Assembly (NCBI RefSeq): GCF_963169125.1
Contig: NC_084795.1
Span: 264,921,042 to 264,985,041 of the forward strand
Origin: Humulus lupulus
Lineage: Eukaryota > Streptophyta > Magnoliopsida > Rosales > Cannabaceae
DNA length: 64,000 nt
Reading direction: 5' to 3'
Shown piece after piece: positions 20,211 to 32,886 of this stretch. Every line of letters starts with the position of its first letter. Positions within the stretch are counted from its first letter, which is position 1. Under the pieces are notes generated by a model. The model made no database searches and was not told where the DNA came from. It worked only from the letters and a program-made list of their open reading frames with translations. A program made the translations under genes and the position numbers.

Positions 20211-23083
20211 TTATTGGTGGTGTGTAGTTTGGTTAGACCATACAAAAACTCTCTGAAACAATCTGTGCTTGCGCTTCGGTTGCTCATTATCATGATCATG
20301 ATGATTATTATGACTACTTCCTAACATTTCTGATTCTGATCTTTGCAGTATTTCCCACATCACTTGCACGTCTTCATAGCCACACGTCTGTACATCATCG
20401 TGAAGCTTCAATAGCCCAACACCTACAATATTTAGGCCAAACATATTTAGATCACTTTCTATGTAATAAAAAAAAGCCCCTTTTATTTATATAACATATT
20501 TCTATAACTACTCACTTTTCATTTTAAATATTGCATTTATACTCTTTTTTTTTGGAGTTTATAAATATACCCAAAACAGGACTAAGAGAACAAAATTAAG
20601 AGGGGAAAGAGAAGTTCAGAGAGAAAATTGGAGAGAGTGAAAGGTGTGTAATTGGTAGCAGTGAAAATGAGATGGAATAGATTTGTGAAAGAGTAAAAAA
20701 ATTAGTGTAGTTTACATGCTAAAGTACTAAATCATCCTCACTAACCAATTAAAAATAATAATAATAAGATATCTTTTGTATTCTTTCCTACACATTTTTA
20801 CTCTCTTATTAAGCAAACATAGTGTTAAATTCAAGCTACCTAAAAGTAGTGATGTCATAGTAACCCACCTCATAGTTGGTCAAGAATGCATCTATTTAAT
20901 ATATGTGGATATATATGGTTACACCACATTAGTGCAACTACACACGTTTTGATGTGACAAAAAGTTTAAGAAATTGTGATGTCATATTTTCTATATAGTT
21001 ACACCACATTTTGTCATTAGAGGAATCTATTTATATATTCATCTAGTTAATCAGAGAAATTATAAGCACCACCAAACATGTAACTAGAATAACCAATGAA
21101 ACAATTCTTATATATTGATGGTTATTATGGTCACAAAGATCAATCAAAGTAGGGGTCAGAATGTGTGTTGAGGATTGTTTGTGGCAAAAAGTTAAATGTT
21201 AGAATAATGTCTTTTTTTGAATGGCTTTCTTTCGTCATGAGGGCATTTACTAAAGCGACTTGGGCATAAAGTTGCACTGCAAAAGATGTTTGATCCTATC
21301 GTCTATGATCCTTCTTTCGGCACCATCACTAAATAAGTATTGGGTATTGAGTAATGGATGGTATATACAAATATTTATATATTTATATGTATAAACACCA
21401 AAATAAGATTTGTTTTTTCCTTGAGTAGATCTAACTTAGTGATATGACCTCCTAGAAATATTGATGTTCTTCTTGTCGTTTAAGTGGATTTAGTCTAGTG
21501 GATATAAAAGCACTCATATCACTTTAAGCCTTAAATCTCTTGATTTGTTTAACATATTAAAGTTGAAAAAGAAAAAGAAAAAGAAAAAAATATATCATAC
21601 TGTATTAGTAACTTTTTTTTCTTATAAAATTCAGATTTGTTGCTCTGCTTAAACATGATAAATCTATCGTATCAATAATAGTACTATCTTATGTTGGGGT
21701 AAAACTGCCCTATTAGAGCGATGATTGGGCATGTGAATGTGTTTCAATTCTTTGTTCTTTATTATTATTATTATTATTGTGATATTTTTTTTCAATGGGG
21801 GATTTTGTTAATAAAGAGATCATTATTGAGAAGTCATGCATAAGAAAAGGTATAATAATGGGTCATATGATATCATATATGCTCTCGACAAAATTTATGT
21901 TCTACGTGGACCACAAATTGTAGAAGCTTTTTGAATAATATTGAGAATTAAAATACTTGTATTTTCTTATTAAAGAAAACGTGGACTATTTAGATTGAGT
22001 ATCTCTACTTGTATATTTAGAAAGATGTTTATTTTAGGAGATGTGACATTACTTAAATAATTCCCCTAAAAATATTACTTAAATAATTTATTGATGCAAC
22101 TTGACCATTTATACAATAAAAAATGAAGCCATCTCTCTCCAATGCATCAAATAAATTAAAAATTAAGAAGAAAATATAGTTGGGTCAAGCACATAGTGTT
22201 ACTTTACAAAATATTTATTTATGTATATAAAGTAAAACATGTATTTGTTGTATTAGTATGTTCCAGAATTATATTGTGTTGTTACACAACCATCAAAATT
22301 GAAATTGTCTATATAGTTAGACTCAAGACTTGAAACAGTTCTTTCGATAGTGCTTGATGACAAAAATGTATTATTCCACTAATTAAGCCTGTATTTTTAT
22401 TTGTAGGTTAATTAAAAAAAATTAAAAGAAAGAAAAAAATATTGAATTAATTACCAATATAAGACAAATGTGCCTAGAAAATTATATACTAGAATATTTT
22501 CGTAATTATCTAGGACTTAAAAGGAGGGTGGCCTATCACATCCATCTCTAGAATATTAAATGAATTTAACCTGATTTAATGGATACTTTTTATGAGTAGA
22601 TTTTTATGCTTTTTTAAGTAATAAATGAATATTTTCACATAAAAATGAAATAAACTATTGAACTATTTTATATTCCACCACATATTTCATGTGTAAATCA
22701 CAAAAAAAAAATTCAAAATTTTATCTCTGTAGTTTTTTTTCTTTATTCATTTTAACACAAAATGGCCAAATTACAGAGTCAATATCCTGGCAAAATAAAA
22801 TCCCTAAAATTATAATAAAACATATTAGAATTTTAAAATTACGCAACTAATGTGAATTAATGGAATAGAAAGAAAAGGAAACTGGAAAAAGAATCATACA
22901 TCCACCACTTTACAGAAGATATTAGCCAAGTATTATATAACTGTTGTTAATTTATTATAGCAAGTGAAAAAAGGTATTTGGGAAGAAAGGAAAATACATA
23001 CCAGATTTTTGAGGCTTAAGACGAGAAGTGATAGCAAGAAAAACTCGACGAACAGGGAAAACCATCTTGTTCCAGAAATCCAT
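20211..23083 (-). CDS. Small conserved plant protein of unknown function (two exons, 97 aa)
   Basis: Exon 1 is 23083-23002 (ATG at 23083) and ends TCTG|GTATGT. Exon 2 is 20422-20211 after TATTGTAG and ends with TAA. The join keeps frame (phase 1) and gives a basic N-terminus (MDFWNKMVFPVRRVFLAITS), then KLHDDVQTCGYEDVQVMWEI, a His/Asn-rich insert (SSHNNHHDHDNEQ) and a basic C-terminus PKRKHRLFQRVFVWSN. The KLHDDVQTCGYEDVQVMWE block and the FVWSN ending are, as far as I recall, typical of a family of about 100-aa plant proteins without assigned function. No signal peptide or clear membrane helix. A 2.58-kb intron separates the exons. It is the only sequence here that looks like an intact host gene. 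Upstream in-frame codons exist, but the first ATG is at 23083. Confidence 0.75.
20423..23001 (-). other. Long intron of the small host gene
   Basis: AT-rich, 2.58 kb, with a good donor (GTATGT at 23001) and acceptor (TTGTAG). It contains an (ATT)n microsatellite near 21762 and two related GGTTACACCACATT words near 20918 and 20997. I see no transposon with clear ends and no other gene inside it. Confidence 0.65.
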
Positions 23084-23420
23084 CAAACTATCTCTCACCT
23101 TCTTCACTTTCCTTCTACTTTTCCTTCTTCTCTTCTGCTGATACCTTCCACCCACTCTAACTTCTACGCTCCTTAACCCGGCCAGAACTATATATTTATG
23201 ATAAACAATCTCAAATCCAATATCAACACCAGTAGTATTACTGATTTCCTTCCTCCGAGGAAAACCAATTTCCTTCCTGTATTCAAAGGAAGAGGAAGGA
23301 AAAAGCTGAGAGAGAGAGAGAGTGAAAGAGGAAAGACTAGTGTACTAGGAGTTGTTAGGTTATGAGGCCTTGAAAGGAATAGAAAAAGAAAAGCTTATAA
23401 TGGATAGCTCTTCACTCATG
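23084..23420 (-). promoter_or_regulatory. 5' UTR and promoter region of the small host gene
   Basis: On the minus strand a TATAAG word (near 23394) is followed by a pyrimidine-rich leader with CTCTCTCTCTCTCTC at about 23307-23321, a common plant 5' UTR or core promoter Y-patch/GA feature, and then the purine-rich run before ATG 23083. The transcription start would be near 23360. This is inference from composition. Confidence 0.4.
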
Positions 23421-24011
23421 TGGAGTCTTATTAATTTGTCTCTTTCTTATTATTACTAATTAAAAATATACAACTAATAATAATATATAAGTTCTTGATC
23501 GACTTCTCACCGACACGTGAGGCTGCTCTCCATACAAATGTCACTGCTTTTTTTTATTTGGTGGATCTATCATTTCCTTTACTTATATTTTTAATTATTA
23601 TATTCAACTTAATTTTGTTACCTGTCTTTGGATTATTATTTTTATTATATTATATAATTTTGTTGATATTTTGTTATTATTATACAGTTTAATTTGTCTG
23701 GTTGTGTTACCCTTCTTTTTACCACTTAATTTGTCTAGTTGTGGGGTAAGTATTATTTAGTCGAGTATTTCTTTTTTATGGAAGTTACACTGAACATTCC
23801 TCCTATAGTCCTTGTTTAGGTGCATAAATATAAATATACATAGTTGTATTTATTTCCAATGGTACCTTCATCATCTTTTTGTTTTGGGACACCGTGTGTT
23901 ATCAGAATTAGTTGTGTTTTCTTTTCTTAAAAAAAAAATGAATTAGCTGTGTACGAAATCAAAACAAAACAATCCAATTAAATGTATCGGTCAATTCCAA
24001 ATTGCCGGCTG
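23421..24011. other. Intergenic, AT-rich, nothing recognised
   Basis: Upstream region of the host gene with TTATTATT and TTTTATTATATTATATA stretches. A 65-codon open frame at 23495 is hydrophobic only because of T-richness and has no recognisable content. Confidence 0.5.
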
Positions 24012-24256
24012 AAATATAAGAAAATTTTTGGGAGGGCATCATTTTTGCTCTGTGGAGCTTAGAAATTATGATTTAAATAGTCATTTACAAGTATGCATGA
24101 TATGTTTTGTACGACTGCAAAATAGATTGATTGAATTCTAATTTTAACATCGTAAATTATTTTAATTTTTTTAAAAATTAGTAAGATATCTGTTATATTT
24201 ATTATATACATCATCATATAAGATCATTTTAATTATAATTTATCTACGTACCAAAA
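24012..24256. mobile_element. Diverged MITE arm of the 11490/24566 family
   Basis: It contains AATAGTCATTTACAAGTATG, then ATAGATTGATTGAATTCTAA, then an ATCATATAAGATC word and ATAATTTATCTACGTA. The same words occur in the same order in the right half of the inverted-repeat element ending near 26220 (AATAGTCATTTGCAAGTATG and so on). Only one arm is evident, so it is a decayed or half element. Confidence 0.5.
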
Positions 24257-24565
24257 ATATAAATGCCGATAACGATACTAGTTCCATCGCATATTTTAAA
24301 ATTTTATATTAAAGTATTTAAATTATTTGGTCCATTATATTTTCAAAACTATAACCGAAAAATATTTATATACTTAAATTTATTATTTTCTTTCTTTCTT
24401 TTATTAAGTATTTATTTTGTCATTTAATATATTTTGTTTATCCAGACATTCTTTATTTATTTAAAATTTAAATGACAATTAGAAAATAGAATAAAAAATA
24501 AACTAATATATTTTCTAAATAAAACTAAGCAAATGTGCATTGTACGTTACTTTTACCTAATATAT

Positions 24566-26225
24566 AGGAAAATTTTAAAGAGGAACATCATTTTTTCCTT
24601 TACTATTTTTGTCGTTGAAACATTTTTTGTTTTTGACATAACGAGAAATTATAACCTAATTTTTTTATAAGATGATGTACATTGTAGTTATAGCAAACAT
24701 CTCACCAGTTTTCAAGAAATTCAAAATAATTTATAGTGTCGAAATTAGGGTTTAAATGTTGGGAAACTTATGCATGATCTTTATTTATTTTCATGTATAT
24801 CTAATATTAAACAAATTAATACGAGATAGCTTAAAACATGTTTCTAAAATTGAATTCAAAGAGAAACAAATAATAGAATACTTACAGTATACGCAGCGGA
24901 ATGAAAGAGTCTTTCCTTCAGTTTTTCTAACTCTTGTGTCCTCTCTGTCGCAGAGTTTTATCAAGAAACTGAACCGATCTTCTATTTTATTCACAATCTT
25001 CCAATGTATCCTTAGAATCACCTAGACTAATGTGGGCAATTCTCAACACATGAGATAGATATAGAGAAAATAAGAGAAAATAACAAAGAGGTTAGAAAAG
25101 AACTTGTGTTTAAAGAGAATCTAAAACTATCAGAAAACCAGTGATTAAACTTATGTTTTGACTTCTCTCTAAGCACTCATTTTATAGACTCAATTAGGTC
25201 ATTTAATTTAATTAAAAAATCAATAAAATAATAGTTATTTTAAAGCCCTAGGTCGAAATTATCATGGGCTTTAAGCCCGTGAAATTTCTCATTTGATTAT
25301 AAGCCCATTGGACTTAAAATCAAGGCATGTATTATTTTCTATTGGTTTAATTAATTAAATAATTATTTAAATCATTTATCAAATAAATTATTTATAATTT
25401 GAACATTGATTTAAACTTATTTATTAATTTAGATACAAATTTATCTTAATTACTAAATCTGCCATAATTTCTCTTTTCTTCTCAAAATTATACAACTCTG
25501 TGAAACTATCCAAAATTGACCTGGTCAACTTTGATCATTCTAATTGATAATTAAATCAACTAATTGAGACCATCAAGATGATTTTATCCAAGGTACAATG
25601 GGGATCATGGACCTATGAAATCAAGCTCCAATAAGTTATCATAAATCTAACAAATAAATTTATTAACTTATTAATTCTTCGTGACTCTACTATAGACTCG
25701 GAATTGCACTCTTGAATTCATAGAACGCTCTATAAAAAATATAGATACGCTATTAATTATCCATTGTTACAACCATAATTGTCACTCAATCCTCTATAGA
25801 CGGTCTACAATGAGATATGACTAAAATACCGTTTTACCCCTCATTGTATTTTATCCTTAAAACACTTAGTTCCTTATATGCTCGGGATTTAATAGAAGTT
25901 TATATTAAACAAATAATCATGAAAATAAAACATGCGAGCAAAGTGATTGACCAAGTCAAAAAATGATTTCTATTTTTTTGTTAATAATAAAATGAGATTA
26001 CAAAGAATTTGGGTTTTAATTAGGACATAAAACCCCAACATTAAATAGTCATTTGCAAGTATGCATGCTTTTTTTTTATATGAGTGTAAAATAGATTGTT
26101 TGAACCCCGATTTCAGCACCATAAATTATTTGTAATTTTTCGAAAATTAATGGGATGTCCGCTATAACTATCATGTACACCATTATATAAAAAAAATTGG
26201 TTATAATTTCTCCACGTATAAAAAA
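24566..26225. mobile_element. Inverted-repeat MITE split by a solo LTR
   Basis: The left part 24566-24756 contains GAGAAATTATAACCTAATTT, ATGATGTACATTGTAGTTAT and ATAATTTATAGTGTCGAAAT. The right part 26041-26225 contains the reverse complements (ATCATGTACACCATTATATA, TTGGTTATAATTTCTCCACG). Removing the solo LTR and one TTAAA copy joins the two parts into one fold-back element of about 370 bp. The same arm words appear in the MITE at 11490. Confidence 0.65.
24757..26040 (-). mobile_element. Solo LTR, copia-like, 1284 bp
   Basis: Termini are TGTTGGG and CCCCAACA, with a perfect 5-bp duplication TTAAA at 24752-24756 and 26041-26045. On the minus strand it starts TGTTGGGGTTTTATGTCC and has a TATAAAATGAG box (about 25178-25188), so that is its transcribed orientation. 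No internal retrotransposon sequence is present, so it arose by LTR-LTR recombination. The TGTTGGGGTTTTAT start is common among plant copia LTRs. The two overlapping small open frames in it are not genes. Confidence 0.85.
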
Positions 26226-27390
26226 ATATATACATATTGATAAATTACATATCTAGTTGTTTTATGCAATACAACATTCTTGTAAACTTTAGTTATAATT
26301 TAGTTGTTTTATAAAATGTCGTGTTACTCTAAATTTTAATTAAAAAAATACTTAACTAAATTCATAAATTAGTTCTATAAACTTTAGTTACACATATATA
26401 TTTTTTGGTTAAAAAAAAAATTGATCATATAAGTCTTTGTTATAAACAATGTGTTTTTTAGTTCTGAATTAGTCTATAAATGTTGTTTAAAAATGTCAAT
26501 TGTAACTATTTTTTATAAATATTTCTTACAAAATTATCAATTTGTATTTACTATTTTTCTAATTCATATTTTGATTAAAAAAATATGTATTTTTGTAGTT
26601 ATTTTTCTTAATGGCATTGTTCAAATATTTTATGGATTACATGTATATTTGTAAATTTTCCTAAAATTATATATAAATTTTATTTTCTTAACAAATATAT
26701 TAATTTCTTTTGAGTTCTTAAAAATTAACTAAATAAGTATGAAGTGACGGATTTTTTATTTAGACATCCAATTACATACTAATATGTATATATTGAATGG
26801 GGTTGTGTGGCAAAGTAATAATTTTAAGAAAAATAAAATAATTATTTTGCACAACATTCTTTTCTAATATAATATTTTACAAAATAATCTTCCAGCAGAC
26901 GCATTAAACATCTTATAGAAATTCTAAACATTAAAAAATTGTCTAGTTTTACTACTTACCCTTATTTGTCTACATATTTCACCCTAAGATTAATACCATA
27001 TATGCATTTATATAAAAACAATTTTTAACATTAACTTTTACATAGTAACAAACTCCTTTACTTCAAATTGATTTAGTGCCTAAAAGTAAATTACAAGTGG
27101 TATACATATGAGAATTTGTTTTATTATTGTTTTTAATATGTGTTTTTATTTTAATTATTAGACCAACTTTATCTAACAGAATTTATAGCGATTTCAAAAA
27201 TAATATAAAAATGTCTACTTATTAAAATTTTCTATTTTAAAATATATCATAAGAATCAGATTTAGTTTTTGAAATTTATACTGACAATTTAGTAGGATTT
27301 TATTGCTTTTTATAATTCTTTATAGCCTATTCTTGTCTCTTTTTAAAAAAAAAAAATTAATTGGAAAAAAGTTGTTATAAAATGAAATAT
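26226..27390. other. Intergenic, strongly AT-rich, nothing recognised
   Basis: No open frame with recognisable content, no element ends and no inverted repeat longer than a few words. Low-complexity A/T runs only. Confidence 0.5.
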
Positions 27391-27647
27391 ATTGTAAATA
27401 ATACCCCCTTTGATAATAATTTAACTTTCTTTTTTAATACAAAAGTAAAAGTATTTATTATTATTTTTCATTTCTAATATTTGAAAATAAAAATGTATTT
27501 GGTAATTATATGTTTATTTTTTGTTTTTAAAAATAAAAAATATAAATATATTTGGTAACTTACTTTTAGTTTTTAAATTAAAGAGAAATAGAGGTGAGAG
27601 GGTGATGAAATAGAATGTAAAATAAAAGGGTAATGAATGAGAAAATT
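27391..27647. mobile_element. AT-rich MITE-like sequence, left piece at the element A insertion
   Basis: Words such as TTTGGTAA (27496, 27548) and long A/T tracts, joined past element A to GCCAAACCTG and TTTTCAAACAGCACC (54970-55066), look like the non-autonomous element at 60412-60800 that ends ACCAACAGCACC. Element A therefore appears to have inserted into an older MITE. Terminal repeats are degenerate. Confidence 0.35.
27643..27647. repeat. Target duplication of element A, left copy
   Basis: AAATT precedes the 5' LTR; AAATC follows the 3' LTR at 54865-54869. One C/T difference fits an old insertion. Confidence 0.65.
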
Positions 27648-28479
27648 TGTTACACCCAAATTTCGAGCATGAGATTGTGAACTCGAAATCTAGGCTCGTT
27701 ACGTGTAAGCTCGAAATAACACGATCGTCGTACGTCATTTCAGTTAAACCGTTTCTGTAAACGGCGAACTCGAAGGGCGAGGGGGTATGTAGCCTCGAAA
27801 ATGCTTCGAGCTTGCAAATAGCATGGTGTGACACTTGGATATATCCCTGAACCATTCCTTGCCTTTCGGACTGGTTCGAGCTCGGAATGTGTGAGTTCGA
27901 ATGTGGCGACATCGTCAATATCTATTTGTTCTGAGCATAGGCAAAGTTAGGTGACGAGCTCGTGATCGACTAATAATCTCGGCGAGCTCATGATCTACTG
28001 CTAGTCTCGGAGATTTGATGAATCTCGTATCTGAGTTAATCAGTTATATGTGAACATATTTATTGTTGTACAATCCCATTATTTAAGGGATATTATTTAA
28101 TCTGTTATCCGATCCCATATTTTATGGGACGTTTCTGTGTATGTAGAAAATAATGCATTAAATAGCATTATATTAATTGATTCACAGAATATCTTCGTGA
28201 GATATGTGGGAATGAATTCTGCAACCTCCTCTATAAATAGAGAAGGAGACTCCATTTGTAAAGGATCGATTTCTGATTTCTGGAGAGAAAACTCTGGGCA
28301 ACTATTCTCTAAAAAGTTTCCAAAATACTCCCAAGTTCTAATAACATAGACTCGTGGACTAGGCAGATTTAACTGCTGAACCACGTAAAAAACCTCTTGT
28401 GTTCATCTTTGTTTATTTCCTCCAATATTTTCTTGTTTAATTGCTCTCCTATTTAAGTTGACGAAAAACGGCGTCAGCA
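27648..28479 (+). repeat. Element A 5' LTR
   Basis: It starts TGTTACACCC and ends GGCGTCAGCA. A TATA box TATAAATAG lies at 28232-28240 in CCTCTATAAATAGAGAAGG. Its pair is at 54032-54864. TCGAG/CTCGAG-type words are frequent in U3 (CTCGAAATC, CTTCGAGC, GAGCTCG). Confidence 0.9.
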
Positions 28480-28500
28480 GTTTGGTGCTTTCATTGAGAG
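28480..28500 (+). other. Putative primer binding site of element A
   Basis: GTTTGGTGCTTTCATTGAGA follows the 5' LTR directly. The identical run follows the 5' LTR of element B on the minus strand (39547 downwards) although the two LTRs are unrelated, which supports a primer function. I could not match it to a particular tRNA 3' end. Confidence 0.6.
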
Positions 28501-28551
28501 TCATTAAACAGTGCGTTAATCTATTTAGTCAGAAAGCCTCTCAAGTTAGCA

Positions 28552-30675
28552 ATGGCTGCAAATGATCCCAATATTTATGAGGAGGATCCTAGATGAAGCT
28601 GAGTACCCCCGGCGCCCTGGAAAGCAGCCTATGGTAAATTCTGAACCCGATAGTGGTTCATCCGACTCTCGGGGACCACCTGCCCCCAGGGACGACAAGG
28701 ACATGTACTACAATCCCGAAAGGTATGTCCCAATTGTGGAACTCGAAAATCATCGACTGCGTAAGCAGTTGGCAGAAGCTAAGAAACGCAACGAAGAGCT
28801 AGCTAGACTAGCTGCTGAAGTGTAGGCGGCTCAGGCCCCACCCCCGCAAGATGCCCAGGCTTCGCCTCTGCGGGACGTTCACGTCCCACCGCGTAGGCCT
28901 CGAGGACGACTGCGCAAAAATGCAGCCACCCGAAGAGCGGAGTAACCTCCGCCACCAGCAGAGCAGCCTACTCCGCCAAGACCCCAGAGAGGTAACCAGG
29001 CTGAAGGTCATACTAATCCAACTGCGAAGGCACCAGCCGGAGTAGGGAATAACCGAGCCCCCTCAGAGGCTCGGACCCGAAATCCTGGTACCGCGCAGAA
29101 TGTTGTAGAACCTGATCAAGAAAATTCAAGGCCTTCTAGGCCCTGTAATGGATGGCAGCCACCTTCTCCAATAAGGCATCCACCATCGCCAATACGACAT
29201 CCCTCGCCAATTCGGAGAGATGCACAACCGGCCCATCGCGACAGGGAAAAGCGAGTTGGGCAAAAACATGGGAATAATGGAACTACTAGGGAGCATAGGG
29301 GTCCCCATTCCGCGAGAAGCCAAGTGTCTCGATCTCAAACTATCGAGACAAGGAGGCCAGCAGGAAACCCATCTCGAAATAACCATGCAACGAGCCATGT
29401 CAGCGAAGGCTCGGGTGACACTGGGTCTATGAGTATATACAACCCGGAGCCTAGGAATGCTAGAAATCGAGGAGATCACCCAGATTTAAGGGAGCATATA
29501 AACTACAATCAAGGGCGTGATAATCCCTCGAATCTAGATCTGAGAGATCATCTCAATGGGTGCAAGCACCCCGCGCCGAGGCATGGAACTAGAGTTGTAA
29601 TCAACGATAACCAGTTCCCCCTAATTCAGGCCAGAACTCCCGTAGATCCAGTCTAAGAAAGGATCGAATAGTTGGAAAGAGCATTCAGGCTCTTGCAGAA
29701 CAAACGAAATCGGGAACGGGACGAGGAATTTGATGAATAACTCGAGCCCTTTGCCCTGCATATCTCTAGCACCCCGTTTCCTCAAGGATTCAGAATTCCT
29801 CATGTCCCGCCATTCGATGGAAATTCGGATCCATACAGTCATTTAAGTACATTCAACACAATTATGCAAGCTAGTAATATGGGCTACGAGCTCATGTGCA
29901 TGCTGTTCCCAGCCTCTCTCACAGGACCAGCAAAAAACTGGTTTGAAAAATATAAAAGACATTCGATTGCTTCTTGGGATCAATTATCAAGAGATTTCAA
30001 GAAACAATTCAAGGCCATGGTCGGCATTAGACCCGAGGCATCTGCCTTGACCAATGTCTGACAGCAGCCAAATGAGTCACTGAAAAGTTATCTCACAAGG
30101 TTTAACTTGGAAGTCGTTCGAGCTCATGACATCGATGACAGTGGCCATTTAATGGCTGTTCGAGCTGGAGTAATGCCTAGAAGTCCTCTCTGGGAAAATA
30201 TGCAAAGAAATCCTGTAAGGTCCTTAACCGAGTTCAATCGACGAGCTCAGAGGATTGTTAATGTAGAAGAGGCGAGGTCAGCATTGAATATGACCTCTCA
30301 GCCCATAACTACAACAACAAACGCAAACTTTGCCTCGACTTCAGTGGACCCTACGACCTCAAAACCCCCTGGGGACAACCCTTCTAAAAGAAAGAAGAAT
30401 GAAGGGAATAATCCCGAGGCAGATGGGGGAAAGAAGAAGAAAAGGGAAAGATACTTCTCCTTATACAAGGTGTATACCGAGCTCAATGAGTCTTGGGAGA
30501 ATATCTACTTGGCTAATGAAAACCAGGTCCCTTTCAGACGACTTGATCCCATCAGAAACCAAAAGGCGAAAAGAGACTCCAACAAGTACTGTAGATTTCA
30601 TAGAGATATCGGACATACAACCGATGAATGCATGCAATTAAAAGATGAGATCGAAGGTCTGATCTCGAGAGGATA
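28552..30675 (+). pseudogene. Element A gag
   Basis: The presumed ATG is at 28552 (MAANDPNIYEEDPR), followed by an early TGA. The reading continues in other frames: an acidic, proline-rich N-terminus with a short coiled coil (LENHRLRKQLAEAKKRNEEL), a long charged linker, then the retrotransposon gag core at 29864-30300 (GPAKNWFEKYK, FKKQFKAMVG, NESLKSYLTRF, SPLWENMQRNP). A TGA at 30059 interrupts the core. The C-terminal CRFHRDIGHTTDEC motif (about 30590) is the atypical zinc-knuckle-like signature of Tat gags. The frame runs into the solo LTR at 30676 and resumes at 40596. Confidence 0.8.
30671..30675. repeat. Target duplication of solo LTR, left copy
   Basis: GGATA here and at 40596-40600. 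The match is exact and brackets 30676-40595. Confidence 0.9.
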
Positions 30676-32881
30676 TGTAACGACCCAAATTTACTAATAA
30701 GGCTTAAGGGTCTTGATTAGTGTGCTAGGAGGGCATAACTGGATTATATGTGATTTAAATGATTAAAATCATGTTATATGATTATTTGGATATTTGTGAT
30801 GCATGACTATGTATATTAGTATGTATGTAGGCTCTGATTAGGTTATAAGGGCATATCTATAATTTTGGCCCGTTCAGGGCATAAATGTAAATAATTGTGA
30901 TAAATTGTTGAGACCACATTATTATGTGGATATATTTGTAGCTTGTGACTCAAGGTGATCCTAGTGAGCGGTTTAGCGAAAAAGTCACGGTGGGGATTTA
31001 TACCCGGCTCGGGGCGAGCCTGGGGGTATTTCTGGGAATTTAGGAAATATATTGGAGTCTATTTTGATATTGAGGAATATAATTGGTGATTAGCTAGGTT
31101 TTGGGAAATAAGTGGTAAATATTAGAGACATTCGAGGAATTAGCGGGAATTGGGTGTAATGACTGAAATGCCCTTAGGAGGCTTAAAAGCTTAGTTTTAA
31201 TTGAGAGGGCAGTTTGGTCTATTGGTGTTTAAAATCAGATAAGTGTTGTTTTGGCTTTATTTCCTTAGTGGAAAGTTTAGAGGATAGTAGAAACTGAAAG
31301 AAGTAAAAAGAAAAGAAGAAGGAAAAGGAAAGAAGGAAAAACAGGAGTCTTTCCTTCTCTCTTTCGGTTTGAGGTCTCTTCCCCATTTATTGAAGGAATT
31401 TGGAGCTGTAACTCAGGGAGAGTTTGGGTAGGAGCTTGAGTCTAGGGTCCTTGGTTTGGCTTGAGGAGTTAGCAAGGGTAGTTCATCCATTTGAGGTAAG
31501 TTTCTAGGTTCCTCTCTTGTGTTTTTGGTTTTGGCTGAGATGGTTTTCTAAACTGAGTTTTTGTGGGAATTCTAGGGAATTAAGCCTAAGAATTTGAGGA
31601 GGAGAAGGCTAAGGAAGTGTGGAGGATAACCTAGGCTGAATTCATCCATCAAAGGTAAACAAATTCTAGCTTTAAGTTCTGTGATTTCTGTTGTTCTGAT
31701 GAGTTTTGAGCTTAAAACTCAGCCATGGTGATTTCTGTATTTTGGAGTGTATGTGATTGAATTCTATATGGTTAAGTCATTTGGGGTGAGTTGGAGATGT
31801 TGGTAGGATTTTTTTAATGTTTGGTTGAAGTTTGGAAGAGTTTTAGAAAGGTTTGGCTCGGGGAAAATCGAAGGAAGAAAAAACAGGGTTGGCTGTGCTG
31901 TGACTAGTGCTGTAGCGCTAGCCTTTGGGCGCTACAGCACTAGGCCTTGTGGTTTGGGGCATTTTTGGCTCTGGTTGTAGCGCTGTAGCGCCCACTTTAA
32001 GGCACTGTAGTGCTACCCTGTTCCTAGAAGGGGATTTTTGGGTTATTTCTTAGGGTTTTTGGTCGGGGGCTCAGGGTTTGATTCCACCACCCCGTTTGGT
32101 GGAACTAGGGCTTCCCAAGGGCTTGGGATTGGTCCCGAGGCTAGGTTTTGGAATTGAAGTTTGGAGTTGGTTCTAACTTGTAACCGTGACTAGGTGTACG
32201 CTAGGGCTCAGGCAGAATCGTGCTTAAGGATTGAATTGAACAAAGTTATCAGAATCTAAAGGTAAGAAAACTGCACCCGGTTATGTGATTGTGTTGGGAC
32301 TAAGAGCTCCCTATATCAGTATGATGTCATAGATGGTATTATGCCATGATACATGTGATAAACGGCCTAAGAGTGCCGTAAATAATACTTGCGCACAGGG
32401 CGCGGTTCGGCCACTAGTAGTTGAGGACAGCTTAATATTCACTGAGCTCGGTTTAAGCGAGCCGGAGTCAGTGGGATAAATAGAGGGTGCGGCCTAAGGG
32501 CGTTGACCTTGGTTATCATATGTGAATTGTATGTTGAATACTTGATTAACGTGAATATTTGTATATTGAGTATATGATTATACTGCATGAGTTATCTGAT
32601 TGTTTGCTTGATGATTATGCTCTGTTATTGTGTTTTCTTGCTGGGCTTTGGCTCACGAGTGCTACGTGGTGCAAGTAAAGGCAAGGGCAAGGGCAAGGTG
32701 GACCAGTCCTAAGATGGAGAGCTTTGGGGATGAATGTACATAGTCAGCTGATCGGCCGCCACGACCGAGTAGTGGTACAGGACGAGAAAAGCCTAATTGT
32801 CTGTTTTGCCCTTAGAGTGGCTAGTAACTGTACTTTTATCCAGAAATTTTGTAAAGTGTCTTTTAACACTACTGCTTTTGG

Positions 32882-32886
32882 GATCC
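32882..32886. repeat. Target duplication of element B, left copy
   Basis: GATCC, repeated exactly at 40422-40426. Confidence 0.95.

Noticed and set aside
24756..25025. Overlapping 89- and 76-codon frames on opposite strands
   Set aside because: Both are inside the solo LTR 24757-26040 and lack protein-like patterns.
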